Assembly (NCBI GenBank): GCA_934636655.1
Contig: CAKUAS010000025.1
Span: 1 to 23,033, forward strand
Length of the DNA: 23,033 nt
Reading direction: 5' to 3'
Source of the DNA: an uncultured Oscillospiraceae bacterium
GTDB lineage: Bacteria; Bacillota; Clostridia; Oscillospirales; Oscillospiraceae
Position 1 is the stretch's first letter. Each line of letters opens with the position of its first letter. Positions 5,146 to 13,442 of the stretch are shown one piece after another. The notes below the pieces were generated by a model. The model was not told where the DNA came from. It saw only the letters and a list, made by a program, of their open reading frames with translations, and ran no database searches. The position numbers were made by a program, and so were the translations under genes.

Positions 5146-6687
5146 ATGGATAACAAAAACGCCGCCGTAAAGATGAGAAACATAAGTAAATCCTTCGGCA
5201 CGGTAAAAGCTAACGACAAGATTTGGCTCGATATATACAGAGGCGAGATACTTGCGCTTCTGGGCGAGAACGGCTCGGGCAAAACAACACTCATGAACAT
5301 GCTCTCGGGCATCTACTTCCCCGACGAGGGCGAGATATTCATTGACGATAAAGAGGTAGTCATTCGTTCGCCCAAGGACGCGCTCAACCTCGGCGTAGGC
5401 ATGATCCACCAACATTTTAAGCTTGTCGACGTTCTTACAGCGACAGAAAATATCATACTCGGTCTCGAGGGCAAGGGCAGGCTCGATCTCAAGGCTGCGG
5501 CGAAAAAGATCCGTGAGATATGCGACGCTTACGGCTTTGACGTCGATCCCGACCAGCACATTTACGAGATGAGTGTTTCGCAGAAGCAGACCGTTGAGAT
5601 CGTAAAGGTCCTCTATCGCGGCGCGGATATCCTCATCCTCGATGAGCCGACAGCGGTCCTCACTCCGCAGGAGACGGATAAGCTTTTTGCCGTTTTGCGC
5701 AATATGCGCGACGCGGGCAAGGCTATCGTTATAATCACCCACAAGATGCACGAGGTCGAAGAACTCTCAGACCGAGTTGCTGTTCTGCGTCACGGCCAGT
5801 TCATCGGCGACATGCCGACGAAGAACACAAACGCCCAGGAAATGACCAATATGATGGTCGGTCATGCCGTCGAGCTCAACATCGACCGCCCCGACCCCGT
5901 CGATCCAAAGCCGAGGATCGAGGTCAAAAACCTCACCGTGCGCAGTATCGACGGTATAGTCAAGCTCGACGATGTATCCTTCACCGCAAACAGCGGCGAG
6001 ATATTAGGCATAGCCGGTATCTCCGGCTGCGGCCAGAAGGAGCTTCTTGAAGCCATTGCCGGACTTCAGCCGACCGAGAGCGGAAGCGTAAGCTACATAA
6101 AGGACGACGGTGAAAGAGAGGAGCTTCTCGGCAAGGATCCGCTTTCTATAGCCGATCTCGGCGTTGTTCTGTCCTTTGTTCCCGAGGACAGGCTCGGCAT
6201 GGGCCTTGTCGCCAATATGGATCTCGGCGACAACATGATGCTCCGCTCGTTCAGAAAGGGCAAGAGCATATTTACCGACAGAAAAGCTCCCCGCAAGCTC
6301 GCGGAAAACGTCGTTGACGAGCTTGAGGTCGTAACTCCCGGCATAAGCACCCCCGTGCGCCGTCTCTCCGGCGGCAATGTCCAGAAGGTGCTCGTCGGAC
6401 GTGAGATAGCCTCCGCGCCGACGGTGCTGCTCACGGCCTACGCCGTGCGCGGACTTGATATCAATTCGTCCTATACGATATATGATCTTATAAACCGCCA
6501 GAAGCAGAAGGGCGTTGCTGTCATATACGTCGGCGAGGATCTGGACGTGCTGCTCGAGCTGTGCGACAGGATACTCGTCCTGTGCGGCGGCAAGGTCAGC
6601 GGCATAGTTCCCGGCCGCGGCGCAAAAAAGCGTGAGGTCGGCATGATGATGACAAAGCTGGGAGGCGAGAAGGCTGATGAAGAATAA
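5146..6687 (+). CDS. Nucleoside ABC importer, double ATPase subunit
   Basis: Cytoplasmic energy subunit of 513 residues with two fused nucleotide-binding domains, as in YufO/NupO and RbsA-type importers. NBD1 has Walker A GENGSGKTT (40-48), Q-loop region HQHF (~89-92), Walker B ILILDEPTA (~162-170) and switch His in ITHK (~197-200). Its C-loop reads SVSQKQ (~143-148), where relatives have SVGMQQ, so the signature Gly is missing. NBD2 has a Walker A-like GISGCGQKE (291-299), no catalytic Walker B Glu (TVLLTAYAVRGLD) and an intact LSGGN (407-411). The start was chosen at ATG 5146 because GGGAG lies 7 nt before it and the family begins here. An upstream in-frame ATG (5089), with AGGAAAGG before it, would add 19 residues. 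It overlaps the first permease by 11 nt. Confidence 0.92.
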   Translation: MDNKNAAVKMRNISKSFGTVKANDKIWLDIYRGEILALLGENGSGKTTLMNMLSGIYFPDEGEIFIDDKEVVIRSPKDALNLGVGMIHQHFKLVDVLTATENIILGLEGKGRLDLKAAAKKIREICDAYGFDVDPDQHIYEMSVSQKQTVEIVKVLYRGADILILDEPTAVLTPQETDKLFAVLRNMRDAGKAIVIITHKMHEVEELSDRVAVLRHGQFIGDMPTKNTNAQEMTNMMVGHAVELNIDRPDPVDPKPRIEVKNLTVRSIDGIVKLDDVSFTANSGEILGIAGISGCGQKELLEAIAGLQPTESGSVSYIKDDGEREELLGKDPLSIADLGVVLSFVPEDRLGMGLVANMDLGDNMMLRSFRKGKSIFTDRKAPRKLAENVVDELEVVTPGISTPVRRLSGGNVQKVLVGREIASAPTVLLTAYAVRGLDINSSYTIYDLINRQKQKGVAVIYVGEDLDVLLELCDRILVLCGGKVSGIVPGRGAKKREVGMMMTKLGGEKADEE

Positions 6688-7789
6688 TAACAGAGAGCCG
6701 CTGCTGCATATCGTTAAGCGCGGCGCGCTGCCGTGGTATAAGGCCTGGGGCATCCGCCTTCTGGCGATAGTCATTGCGCTGATAGTCTGCGCGATAGTCA
6801 CCATGACCGTGACCGGGGAAGATCCCCTCCAGGTCTACGCAACGATGATAGACAGCTCCTTCGGAAGCGAGCGCAAGGTCTGGATATTTGCTCAGAGCAC
6901 CGCAATGCTGCTGGGCGTATCGCTCGCCGTAACTCCTGCGTTCAAGATGAAGTTCTGGAACATCGGCGGCGAGGGTCAGATCCTCGCGGGCTGTCTTGCG
7001 GCCGCAGCGTGCATGATCTGCCTGGCAGATACGGTCTCCAATGGCCTGCTCATAGCGATAAGCGCCGTGGCCAGCATCGCCGCGGGCGCAATATGGGGAG
7101 GCATCCCGGCATTTTTCAAAGCGAAGTGGAATACGAATGAGACGCTGTTCACGCTGATGATGAACTATGTCGCGACTCAGCTCGTAGCATTTTTCGTCAT
7201 CATCTGGGAGGTACCCAAGGGCGCAGGACAGATCGGCATTATAAACCAGAGCACCCAGATCGGCTGGCTTCCGCAGCTCGGCGGCAATAAGTACATGCTC
7301 AATGTTCTGGTCATCCTTGTTCTGACCGTTTTGGTGTATATTTACCTTAGCTATTCAAAGCACGGCTACGAGCTGACCGTCGTCGGCGAAAGCGAGCGCA
7401 CGGCGCGCTACGTCGGCATAAAGGTTGAAAAGGTCATTATCCGCACGATGCTCCTGTCGGGAGCTATATGCGGACTCGTAGGTTTTCTGCTTGTTTCCGG
7501 CACAGACCATACGCTGTCCACCTCGCTGTCCGGAGGCCGCGGTTTTACGGCGGTCATGATCTCCTGGCTTGCAAAGTTCAACCCCATTATCATGATATTT
7601 GCGAGCATGCTGCTTGCCTTCCTCGATAAGGGCGCAAGCGCGATATCCACGAATTTCGGCCTGAACCACTCGTTTTCGGATATTCTCACCGGACTTATCC
7701 TGTTCTTTATCATCGGCTGCGAGTTCTTTATAAGCTACAAGATAAGCTTCCGCAAGGCGGCGGGAAAGGAGAGTGCGGAAAATGTTTGA
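6677..7789 (+). CDS. Nucleoside ABC importer, permease subunit 1
   Basis: A 370-residue membrane protein of the branched-chain/ribose/nucleoside permease family (BPD_transp_2; YufP/NupP-like). The N-terminal tail is cytoplasmic and followed by about nine to ten hydrophobic segments. KFWNIGGEGQILAG at about residues 92-105 is the conserved element of this permease class. HGYELTVVGESERTARYVGI at about residues 230-250 is the cytoplasmic coupling region that contacts the ATPase. It starts 11 nt inside the ATPase gene, with GGGAGG at the end of that gene as ribosome site, and overlaps the next permease by 8 nt. This indicates tight translational coupling. Partner of the second permease in a heterodimeric channel. 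Confidence 0.92.
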   Translation: MKNNNREPLLHIVKRGALPWYKAWGIRLLAIVIALIVCAIVTMTVTGEDPLQVYATMIDSSFGSERKVWIFAQSTAMLLGVSLAVTPAFKMKFWNIGGEGQILAGCLAAAACMICLADTVSNGLLIAISAVASIAAGAIWGGIPAFFKAKWNTNETLFTLMMNYVATQLVAFFVIIWEVPKGAGQIGIINQSTQIGWLPQLGGNKYMLNVLVILVLTVLVYIYLSYSKHGYELTVVGESERTARYVGIKVEKVIIRTMLLSGAICGLVGFLLVSGTDHTLSTSLSGGRGFTAVMISWLAKFNPIIMIFASMLLAFLDKGASAISTNFGLNHSFSDILTGLILFFIIGCEFFISYKISFRKAAGKESAENV

Positions 7790-8768
7790 TATAGTATCCT
7801 TTTTTCCCCGCGCGGTAATGCAGGGCGTGCCTCTTCTCTTCGGCGGCACGGGCGAGATCATAACCGAAAAATCCGGCAACCTCAACCTCGGTATCCCGGG
7901 AATCATGTATGTCGGCGGTATTTGCGGCGTTATCGGGGCATTTTTGTATGAGCAGTCTGTTGTGGAAGTCAACAGCTTCATGGCACTGCTTATACCCACA
8001 CTGTCCTGCCTGCTAGGCTCTCTCATCATGGGACTTCTTTACTGCTTCCTGACCGTCACGCTCAGAGCAAATCAGAATGTAACCGGTCTCGCTATGACCA
8101 CCTTCGGTATCGGTATCGGCAACTTCTTCGGCGGCTCGCTGATTAAGCTTACAAATGCCGAAGTCCCCTCCATCGCCCTGTCGGCGACCAGTAAGGTCTT
8201 CAGCAAGTCGCTTCCCTTTGCCGACAGTCTCGGCTGGTTCGGCAAGATGTTTTTAAGCTACGGCTTCCTTGCCTACGCGTCAATTATAATCGCCGTCATA
8301 ACCGCTTACGTCATAAAAAAGACCCGCGTCGGCCTCAACCTGCGCGCCGTCGGCGAGAGCCCCGCGACAGCCGATGCCGCCGGTATAAACGTTAACCGCT
8401 ATAAATACATCGCCACCTGCGTCGGCAGCATGATCGCAGGTCTCGGCGGCCTGTACTACGTCATGGACTATGCCTGCGGCGTTTGGTCAAACGACGCCTT
8501 CGGCGACCGCGGCTGGCTTGCCATCGCGCTGGTCATCTTCTCGATCTGGAGACCGAATCTTGCGATAATCGCATCGATACTTTTCGGCGGCCTGTATATC
8601 GTGTATTTGTACATCCCGGCGGGAACTCAGCTTTACATGATGGAGCTGTACAAGATGCTTCCGTACCTTGTCACCATCATCGTACTCGTCGTTGTATCCA
8701 TGCGCAAAAAACGTGAGAATGAGCCCCCAGCGGCGCTCGGCCTCGCATATTTCCGAGAGGAACGATAG
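7782..8768 (+). CDS. Nucleoside ABC importer, permease subunit 2
   Basis: Second permease subunit of 328 residues (YufQ/NupQ-like, BPD_transp_2). Family features are the N-terminal LLFGGTGEIITEKSGNLNLG (~residues 19-38) and the coupling segment TRVGLNLRAVGESPATADAAGI (~180-200). Hydrophobic segments run along the whole length. The ATG at 7782 was chosen over GTG 7773 because AAGGAGAG (7767-7773) lies 8 nt before the ATG. It is the last gene of the riboswitch-controlled operon and is followed by an intrinsic terminator. Confidence 0.92.
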   Translation: MFDIVSFFPRAVMQGVPLLFGGTGEIITEKSGNLNLGIPGIMYVGGICGVIGAFLYEQSVVEVNSFMALLIPTLSCLLGSLIMGLLYCFLTVTLRANQNVTGLAMTTFGIGIGNFFGGSLIKLTNAEVPSIALSATSKVFSKSLPFADSLGWFGKMFLSYGFLAYASIIIAVITAYVIKKTRVGLNLRAVGESPATADAAGINVNRYKYIATCVGSMIAGLGGLYYVMDYACGVWSNDAFGDRGWLAIALVIFSIWRPNLAIIASILFGGLYIVYLYIPAGTQLYMMELYKMLPYLVTIIVLVVVSMRKKRENEPPAALGLAYFREER

Positions 8769-8775
8769 CTTTAAC

Positions 8776-8804
8776 GCTCCGGTCTCTGCACCGGAGCTTT
8801 TGTT
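8776..8804 (+). terminator. Intrinsic terminator of purine transporter operon
   Basis: GCTCCGGT (8776-8783), a 6-nt loop and ACCGGAGC (8790-8797), then TTTTGTT, 7 nt past the permease stop. Confidence 0.85.
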
Positions 8805-8816
8805 AATCTGCATTGC

Positions 8817-8845
8817 TTGCGCAACGGGCAGTCTGAGCCTATATT
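8817..8845 (+). promoter_or_regulatory. Promoter of membrane-tethered XRE gene
   Basis: TTGCGC (8817-8822), a 17-nt spacer and TATATT (8840-8845). The -10 box is 9 nt before AAGGAGGT, so transcription starts almost at the ribosome site. Confidence 0.55.
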
Positions 8846-8868
8846 GGAGCCGTAAGGAGGTAGATGAT

Positions 8869-9309
8869 ATGTTCTCTGAAAACCTGAAAACACTGCGTAA
8901 GCAGAAGGGCTTTACGCAGGAGGAGCTTGCGGCGCGGCTGAATATTGTGAGACAGACCGTTTCAAAATGGGAAAAGGGCCTTTCGGTGCCGGATGCCGAG
9001 CTTCTTATACGACTGGCGGAGATACTTGAGGTTCCGGTCAGCACTCTGCTCGGGGCAGCCGTACCGAACGAAAAGGAGCCTGACGATATTGCGCGTCAGC
9101 TTTCTCATATAAATGAGCAGCTTGCCGTAAAAAACCGCCGCAGCCGCCGCATATGGCGCACGGCAGCCGCCGTGCTCATAGCGGTCGTTGTTATATATCT
9201 GCTGCTCATCGCCGTAAATATCATAGCATTTAACAAGTTTAGAGCAGATGATCCCGGCAATGTGCAGGCGACCGACTATGTGGAGGTCATGCCGGAAAAG
9301 CAGAAATAG
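8869..9309 (+). CDS. XRE-family helix-turn-helix protein with C-terminal membrane anchor
   Basis: A 146-residue protein. Residues 1-60 are a Cro/CI-type DNA-binding domain (ENLKTLRKQKGFTQEELAARL, then VRQTVSKWEKG and VPVSTLLG). Residues ~92-97 are Arg-rich (RRSRRIWR), and ~98-121 form one strong hydrophobic helix, followed by a short C-terminal tail that should lie outside by the positive-inside rule. The start has a near-perfect AAGGAGGT (8854-8861) 7 nt upstream. Proteins with this layout are common in Firmicutes and are often linked to transport or envelope functions; the target here is unknown. It sits alone behind its own promoter, after the purine transporter operon and convergent with ruvX. 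Upstream in-frame sequence back to 8668 overlaps the permease and is not part of the gene. Confidence 0.85.
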   Translation: MFSENLKTLRKQKGFTQEELAARLNIVRQTVSKWEKGLSVPDAELLIRLAEILEVPVSTLLGAAVPNEKEPDDIARQLSHINEQLAVKNRRSRRIWRTAAAVLIAVVVIYLLLIAVNIIAFNKFRADDPGNVQATDYVEVMPEKQK

Positions 9310-9311
9310 AA

Positions 9312-9348
9312 AAAAAGGTGCTGTCTCATTGTGAGGCAGCACCTTTTT
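9312..9348. terminator. Bidirectional intrinsic terminator
   Basis: AAAAAGGTGCTGTCTC (9312-9327) pairs with GAGGCAGCACCTTTTT (9333-9348), 16 bp with one wobble. A-run and T-run on either side allow it to end both the XRE gene and the minus-strand folC-ruvX operon. Confidence 0.9.
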
Positions 9349-9353
9349 GATGC

Positions 9354-9761
9354 TCATAATGTCCCGAGGTAGCCCTCGAGAATAAGGCTCGCCGCGACCG
9401 CGTCAACAGTCTTGCGGTGCTTTTTTTCTTTCTTGCCGTTTGCGTGAAGTATCGCGTGCGCTTCAACGCTGCTGCGGCGCTCGTCCCACATGACGACGGG
9501 AATATCGGTCTTGCTCGCAAGTAGGGAGGCAAACTCCCGGCATTTTTCCGCCCTTGAGCCCTCCGTGCCGTCCATGTTTTTAGGAAGCCCGAGCACGAAG
9601 CGCTCGACCGAGCGCGCGTTTGCTTCCGCTATTATCTCGTCTGCCAGCGCATTTGCGTCCCACTGATTTACCGTCCACGCCTCGCCGACGAGAATATTCA
9701 TCGCGTCCGAAACGGCAAGCCCCGTGCGTGCGTCGCCGTAATCTATACCCATGATCCTCAT
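9354..9761 (-). CDS. ruvX: Holliday junction resolvase-like protein RuvX/YqgF
   Basis: A 135-residue RNase H-fold nuclease family protein, implicated in 16S rRNA processing and DNA junction resolution. Seen in order: GIDYGDARTGLA (5-16, with Asp7), VLGLPKNMDGTEGSRA (56-71), WDERRSSVEA (92-101, acidic pair) and DAVAASLILEGYL (120-132). These are the standard blocks of the family, and length is normal. GAGGTAG precedes the ATG. It lies 9 nt after folC, and its 3' end is separated from the convergent XRE gene by the bidirectional terminator. Confidence 0.95.
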   Translation of the reverse strand: MRIMGIDYGDARTGLAVSDAMNILVGEAWTVNQWDANALADEIIAEANARSVERFVLGLPKNMDGTEGSRAEKCREFASLLASKTDIPVVMWDERRSSVEAHAILHANGKKEKKHRKTVDAVAASLILEGYLGTL

Positions 9762-9770
9762 ATCACTACC

Positions 9771-11042
9771 TCATTTCAAACCGAAGCATGCGCGTATTTG
9801 TCCGCAGATATACAGCGAGCCGAAGGCACAGACCATCGAGTCCTGCTCCTGCGCAATATCGCGCGCAAGGTCAACTCCGTCCTCGACGGTATCGGCAATG
9901 CTGACCTCACGGCAGCTTCCGCGGAAGAACTCGGCCAGTTCTCTGGCCGGGAGCGCACGTTCGGAATTCGGAGTTACGCAAACGCAGGCGTCAAACAGCG
10001 GTGCGAGTGTTGCGGCGATGCTTTTGTAGTCCTTATCCTTCAAAACGCCGACGAGTGCGACGCGCTTTTTGTCGGGGAAATAATGCTCTATGCATTCGCG
10101 CAGAGCGGCGGCACACTGCGGATTGTGCCCTCCGTCGAGTACAAACCAGGGATCATCCGTGTGCAGAACCTCGAACCGTGCCGGCCATGCGACGGAATAA
10201 AGCCCGGACTCGATCGCCTCATCATCGATATCCCAGCCCTGTTCGCGCAGAACATTCACCGCTTCGAGCACGGTCGCCGCATTGTGGAGCTGATGCTCGC
10301 CCAAAAGCGGTATAGCGTAGCTTGCGCCGTCATATGAAAATACCTGCCCGTCAATTGAATCAAACTCTACGTTTATATCGTCAAAATCGGGAACATACAG
10401 CTCTGCACTCATCTCGCGGCAAACGTCACGAATGACCTCCATCGTCTCGCCGTACTGCTGATACATGACGACGGCCGCGCCGTATTTGATGATGCCGGCC
10501 TTTTCGTAGGCGATCTCGGACAAAGTCCCGCCGAGAATTGCCGTGTGGTCAAGACCGATGTTTGCGATGACGCAGCACTCGGGGCAGGGGATGACATTAG
10601 TTGCGTCATATCTGCCGCCGAGACCGACCTCAAGGATGACGATCTCGCAGCCGGAATCGGCAAACCAGCGCAGAGCGGCGGCGGTCATCATTTCAAACTC
10701 CGTCGGATGATCGTCCATGGAGTCTGCATGCCGCTTTATCTCGGTGACGATCTCGGCAAGTACGTTATCCTCGATCTGCTTGCCGTTTATCTGTATTCGC
10801 TCGTTGAAACGGCTGAGATACGGTGAAGTATAAAGCCCGGTTTTGAAGCCCGCTCTGCGCATGATGGAGGCAAGCATAGCACAGATGCTGCCCTTGCCGT
10901 TCGTTCCGGCAACGTGGACGAATTTGAGCTCCGATTGCGGGTTTCCGAGCCGCGCGAGCAGCTCGGTTATTCGCTCAAGCCCGAGACGCGAGCCTCTCCA
11001 CGATGTACCGTTAATGTATTCAAGTGCCTGTTTGTAATCCAT
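9771..11042 (-). CDS. folC: Bifunctional folylpolyglutamate synthase/dihydrofolate synthase
   Basis: A cytoplasmic Mur-ligase-family enzyme that adds glutamate to (dihydro)pteroate/folate using ATP. The 423 residues are the normal length. P-loop HVAGTNGKGS is at 43-52, TSPYLSRFNERI (72-83) is the folate-loop region, and EVGLGGRYDATN (138-149) and IGLDHTAILG (162-171) carry metal and substrate residues. The C-terminal domain has WPARFE (286-291) and LDGGHNP (302-308). The ribosome site AAGG overlaps the stop of the preceding hydrolase gene (10-nt gap). Third gene of the permease-hydrolase-folC-ruvX operon. Confidence 0.96.
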   Translation of the reverse strand: MDYKQALEYINGTSWRGSRLGLERITELLARLGNPQSELKFVHVAGTNGKGSICAMLASIMRRAGFKTGLYTSPYLSRFNERIQINGKQIEDNVLAEIVTEIKRHADSMDDHPTEFEMMTAAALRWFADSGCEIVILEVGLGGRYDATNVIPCPECCVIANIGLDHTAILGGTLSEIAYEKAGIIKYGAAVVMYQQYGETMEVIRDVCREMSAELYVPDFDDINVEFDSIDGQVFSYDGASYAIPLLGEHQLHNAATVLEAVNVLREQGWDIDDEAIESGLYSVAWPARFEVLHTDDPWFVLDGGHNPQCAAALRECIEHYFPDKKRVALVGVLKDKDYKSIAATLAPLFDACVCVTPNSERALPARELAEFFRGSCREVSIADTVEDGVDLARDIAQEQDSMVCAFGSLYICGQIRACFGLK

Positions 11043-11052
11043 ATTGTGACCT

Positions 11053-11952
11053 TCATTTAATATATTTTGCGATAAACGTGTCTATTTTTGCGGCATATGC
11101 CGTGCCGCTTGTGAACATCGTTTCTATGTGCTTTGTTTCCTTGGTGAACAGATAATCCTTGTCGGCAGGGCAGATTTCGTATGCGCGCGGCGCGTTTTCA
11201 AACGGGACGGTGGGATCGTCCAGGCCGTGAACAAACAGCATCGGGCACTTGGCGTGCGCGAGATTCCCCGTCACGGCGGTATCGTCAAGCCTGTAGCCCG
11301 CGATGTGCTCGTTCATTCCGGAGATGAGCTTATATGCCGGACCAAGCTGCGAGCGCAGTATGGGGCGTGCGTCGATAAAGCCGCTGTCCTCAATTATGAA
11401 TTTAACGGTATCGGGAACGCGGTCGCTCATTTTCATGACGGTTGCTCCGCCGAGTGAAAAGCCGTGCATCACGACCTGAATGTCATTTCCAAACTCGGAT
11501 TCTAAGAAGTCGAGCCACTTCAGGCAGTCGACACTTTCAAAAACGTCATAGCCGAACCAATTGCCGCCGGACAGACCGGACGCGGTGTTGTCCGGGCAGA
11601 AAATATCAAAGCCGCGGCTGTGGTAATATTCGTGCAGCATGCCGGCGGTCTCCGCGTGCTCGGAGTGATAGCCGTGAACGATGAAAGCGATTCTTTTGCT
11701 GAATTTTTTTTCGCAGGGGAAATAAAAGCCCTGCAAAGTCTCGCCGCGCTCGGACTGTATCGTGTAGCACAGATGCACCTTGCTTTCAAAAGCTTCCGCA
11801 TGCCCGTCGCGCCAGACGTAGTATTCCGGGCAGTGCGTTTTCTTATCCAGCAGAGCCTCGAGCAGCGGCGGACGGTGGCGCGCGAAGATGTATTTATATA
11901 CATCCCACACGGCAAGCGGAGGTATCGCCGCAAGAAGATATTTTTTCTTCAT
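11053..11952 (-). CDS. Alpha/beta hydrolase
   Basis: A 299-residue serine hydrolase of the alpha/beta fold. The oxyanion region is VHGYHSE (92-98), the nucleophile elbow HGFSLGG (163-169) has Ser166, the acid is probably Asp245 or Asp246 in HGLDDPTVP, and the His is probably His275 in KETKHIETMF. A short hydrophobic segment at 5-24 (LLAAIPPLAV) may anchor the N-terminus to the membrane. Similar proteins are annotated as alpha/beta hydrolase or DUF1749-like lipases; the substrate is unknown. The start follows the permease stop by one base, with a weak ribosome site, suggesting translational coupling. No functional link with folC is evident; the grouping may be transcriptional convenience. Confidence 0.85.
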   Translation of the reverse strand: MKKKYLLAAIPPLAVWDVYKYIFARHRPPLLEALLDKKTHCPEYYVWRDGHAEAFESKVHLCYTIQSERGETLQGFYFPCEKKFSKRIAFIVHGYHSEHAETAGMLHEYYHSRGFDIFCPDNTASGLSGGNWFGYDVFESVDCLKWLDFLESEFGNDIQVVMHGFSLGGATVMKMSDRVPDTVKFIIEDSGFIDARPILRSQLGPAYKLISGMNEHIAGYRLDDTAVTGNLAHAKCPMLFVHGLDDPTVPFENAPRAYEICPADKDYLFTKETKHIETMFTSGTAYAAKIDTFIAKYIK

Positions 11953-11953
11953 G

Positions 11954-13111
11954 TCAGTTCACCGGAAGTATAGCGCCGACGCTGGAGAGCAGTGAAAACG
12001 CGATGACGAGTATCTGAAACACCAGCGAGCCGAATTTGCCGCAGATAGGGGAAGCGCCGGTGCGTTTGCGCGAGCGATTGTAGGCGATGATTATGCCTAT
12101 GCCGGTGACGATCTGAATGATGCTGGCAAAGCGCGTAAAGCCCACAAAACTGCTGATGCCGAACAGAGCCAGAACAAGGCAGGGCAGGGAGGCTAAAAGC
12201 CAGCAGAGATTTTTGCTCCAGCCGGTCTGCTCTCCGACGATATCGCGCAGATTCAGGGTGTTTGCCCAGAACGAGGTAGCAAGCGCCAAAAGCGTGAATA
12301 TGTAGCCGACTATAGCGACCCAGCCGCCGAGATGACGGGAAAGGTCGACCAATGCGCCGTCCTCTGAGATGTCGCTGCCAGCGCCGAGCAGGGTCATGAG
12401 CGTTATGATGAAAATAAGCGCAAGGTTTATGCCGAGTCCCGTCGCGATAGCGGCGCGGATGCGCTTTGCGTCGCCCTTGAGTCCCTTTACGACCTGCGGC
12501 GTGCTCATAACGGCCGACAGCGAGAACGAGACCATGCCGAACAACGCAAGCGCATTATTAAAGCCGCGCCAGCCGCCCGGCAGGGGACTTACGTCGCGAA
12601 GAAGTGCTGCGATGAGCAAAATGCCGACGACGCCGACCATAGAAAATACAGCGATCTTTTCGCAGATGCCAACGAGCTTCATGCCGACAAACACAACGCC
12701 CGCGCCGAGAACGTAGAATATCAGCATGCCGACGATATCGGGCAGACCGAACCAGTTCCTAAACACTGCCGCTGCACCTGTGAGGAAGGCGCTGACGTTC
12801 ACGATGACCGAAACGCCAAGCAGTATAAAGGCCGTCCATGTGAAAATTGTCTTTATCTTGCCGGAGAAAAGCTCCGCGTCAAAGCATTTTACAAACTGCG
12901 CGCCGTCGTTATTGAGACTCAGCTCCGCTATGAGAAAATGCAGAACGAGCGCGACCGCGTAGCCGATCAGCAGGATAAGTATAGTCTCGCGGAAGCTGTT
13001 GTGCGCCGCGAGATACGGAACGGACAGTATGCCCGCGCCGACTCCGTGGCCGACGATTATGCTCGCGGCCTCCATGAAAGTGAGTTCGGATTCTCCCTTT
13101 ATCTTTGCCAT
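11954..13111 (-). CDS. Aromatic/hydroxy amino-acid permease family transporter
   Basis: A 385-residue integral membrane protein with about eleven hydrophobic segments. The N-terminal helix has GHGVGAGILSVPYLAA (21-36), the unwound-helix glycine motif of amino-acid transporters in the APC superfamily. The overall pattern is closest to the Trp/Tyr permease (HAAAP/AAAP) group. The substrate cannot be assigned. The start is ATG 13111, with CGGAGGTC about 7 nt upstream; an in-frame TTG at 13132 lies before that ribosome site and is rejected. First gene of the operon, with a good promoter at 13145-13173. Confidence 0.8.
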   Translation of the reverse strand: MAKIKGESELTFMEAASIIVGHGVGAGILSVPYLAAHNSFRETILILLIGYAVALVLHFLIAELSLNNDGAQFVKCFDAELFSGKIKTIFTWTAFILLGVSVIVNVSAFLTGAAAVFRNWFGLPDIVGMLIFYVLGAGVVFVGMKLVGICEKIAVFSMVGVVGILLIAALLRDVSPLPGGWRGFNNALALFGMVSFSLSAVMSTPQVVKGLKGDAKRIRAAIATGLGINLALIFIITLMTLLGAGSDISEDGALVDLSRHLGGWVAIVGYIFTLLALATSFWANTLNLRDIVGEQTGWSKNLCWLLASLPCLVLALFGISSFVGFTRFASIIQIVTGIGIIIAYNRSRKRTGASPICGKFGSLVFQILVIAFSLLSSVGAILPVN

Positions 13112-13144
13112 TCGCCTGACCTCCGTCAGCAATAATTTTTCACC

Positions 13145-13173
13145 ATTTTACCACAGCGCGCCGTGTATTACAA
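13145..13173 (-). promoter_or_regulatory. Promoter of permease-hydrolase-folC-ruvX operon
   Basis: On the minus strand, TTGTAA (13173-13168), a 17-nt spacer and TAAAAT (13150-13145), about 34 nt before the permease start. Confidence 0.7.
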
Positions 13174-13207
13174 TAGGAGCATTTCACGTTATGTAAACCT
13201 AAAGCGC

Positions 13208-13240
13208 AAAAAATGAGCAGCCGTTTTGGCTGCTCATTTT
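13208..13240 (-). terminator. Intrinsic terminator overlapping the stop of the small XRE gene
   Basis: AAAATGAGCAGCC (13210-13222) and GGCTGCTCATTTT (13228-13240) form a 13-bp stem, and a T6 run follows on the minus strand (13213-13208). The XRE gene's TGA (13236-13234) lies inside the upstream arm, so the last ribosome would mask the hairpin. Confidence 0.85.
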
Positions 13241-13434
13241 GAATATTCCCTGCCGACGAGATAGTCGAGGCTGACATTGTACAGATCGGCAAGCTTTACG
13301 GCAAGCTCAAGAGGAAGAGCCCTCTCGCCGCGCTCATATTTTGAATATAACGATTGATCGCACATTAAAATTTCAGCGACCCTTTGCTGTGTAAGATCAT
13401 GATCCTCGCGCAGATCACGAATACGGAGCTTCAT
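13234..13434 (-). CDS. Small XRE-family transcriptional regulator
   Basis: A 66-residue protein made almost entirely of one Cro/CI-type helix-turn-helix (LRIRDLREDHDLTQQRVAEIL, then DQSLYSKYERGERALP and LADLYNVSLDYLVGR). The ATG at 13434 is preferred, with GGAG 11 nt upstream. A GTG at 13446, overlapping the end of the hydrolase gene, would add four residues. It sits directly behind the GH2 gene on the same mRNA and ends in a terminator. It may control that operon or act elsewhere; it has no effector domain. Confidence 0.85.
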   Translation of the reverse strand: MKLRIRDLREDHDLTQQRVAEILMCDQSLYSKYERGERALPLELAVKLADLYNVSLDYLVGREYSK

Positions 13435-13442
13435 TACTACAC

